From positions 1-64,000 of the forward strand of contig JAKCPI010009486.1 in assembly GCA_023213315.1 (NCBI GenBank): DNA of 64,000 bases, given 5' to 3'. Made by a program: the position numbers and the translations under genes. The notes beneath the pieces were generated by a model. It made no database searches and had not been told where the DNA came from. It was given only the letters and a program-made list of their open reading frames with translations. This DNA comes from Euborellia annulipes (Eukaryota; Arthropoda; Insecta; Dermaptera; Anisolabididae). The first letter of the stretch is position 1. Every line of letters begins with the position of its first letter. This document shows positions 63,745 through 64,000 of this stretch, piece after piece.

Positions 63745-64000
63745 TGAATTGAATTCAGCCGATTGCACTTGATTTAGGCTGAGCGCCATAAAGAGGAGCG
63801 GAGGCCACAGGTGTCCGGCTTCCGAATGACGCAATGACCCATAGTCTGGCTGTCTATCCGGTTGGATAGTAATCCATCAGATCCCGGCACGAACAACCAA
63901 CCAATGTGCAAATAATTTGCCATCATTTCAATTTGGGCGAAAAGCTATTCGCCAAAACAATGCAATTATTCATTGTACAGGGTTTGTGCGCCCAGAAGGG
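63745..64000. promoter_or_regulatory. Candidate regulatory island 19, runs off the edge
   Basis: TTGATTTAGGCTGAGCGCC, AGCGCCATAAAGAGG (Cdx/Hox-like), GCCACAGGTGTCCGGC (E-box CAGGTG), TGCAAATAATTTGCC and TGCAATTATTCATTG. High-complexity, unique, no open frame. Continues to the window end. Confidence 0.4.

Overview
The window looks like non-coding or intronic DNA from a large, AT-rich animal genome. It is dense with tRNA-derived SINEs, Tc1/mariner-, pogo- and hAT-type MITEs, long fold-back elements and tandem arrays embedded in short transposons. There are no long open reading frames, no bacterial-type operons, and almost every ORF over 60 codons lies in a repeat or in simple sequence. The repeat style suggests an invertebrate, probably an arthropod, but no marker gene fixes the taxon. 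That assignment is an inference of low confidence.

The commonest repeat, here called family A, has about 17 full or partial copies. It is a roughly 650-bp non-autonomous element. One end is a TCTGGTGTGAC/GTCACACCAGA hairpin and the other is a CTTTCTCTTACC/GGTAAGAGAAAG hairpin around a TA-rich loop. It has an internal CA/GT microsatellite at a fixed place and, in the better copies, the 14-bp palindrome GTTACCATGGCAAC (or GTTGCCATGGTAAC on copies read from the other strand), which matches the RFX X-box. Copies are at about 0.3, 1.2, 16.3, 17.0, 18.3, 20.7, 23.6, 26.0, 28.1, 29.7, 38.7-40.3, 41.3, 43.8, 46.7, 56.4 and 62.2 kb.

Other repeat layers are: a SINE family with clear A/B boxes (3.6, 16.0, 35.7/37.6, 40.4, 41.2, 56.7 kb and fragments); a second SINE-like family (3.9 and 12.1 kb); fold-back elements sharing a GAAGATGG...CGAAACGTC core (3.4, 13.7, 15.3, 19.3, 31.9, 33.6, 43.3, 50.4, 54.0 kb); a 336-bp tandem array inside inverted termini (7.4-9.3 kb); and a 133-bp tandem array in an element that split a SINE (35.7-37.6 kb). 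Several nested insertions can be dated relative to each other because the empty site is visible in another copy.

Between the repeats lie about 18 islands of roughly 150-750 bp that are GC-richer, low in repeats, not open in any frame, and rich in homeodomain-, TCF-, E-box- and POU-like words. They look like conserved non-coding elements or enhancers around a developmental gene outside the window, or in whose intron the window lies. That is inference: no alignment was possible.

On the + strand from about 44.5 kb to the right edge, seven segments have good 3' splice sites, exon-like composition and GT donors (44574-45146, 46232-46303, 49621-49739, 53711-53842, 58470-58655, 60072-60191, 63391-63594). 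The last three are the most convincing. They start at a GC-rich exon with a perfect TGACGTCA CRE. No joined reading frame makes a recognisable protein, so they are best read as a long non-coding RNA or as 5' untranslated exons of a gene whose coding part lies beyond 64 kb. No protein-coding gene, rRNA, functional tRNA or CRISPR array is called.
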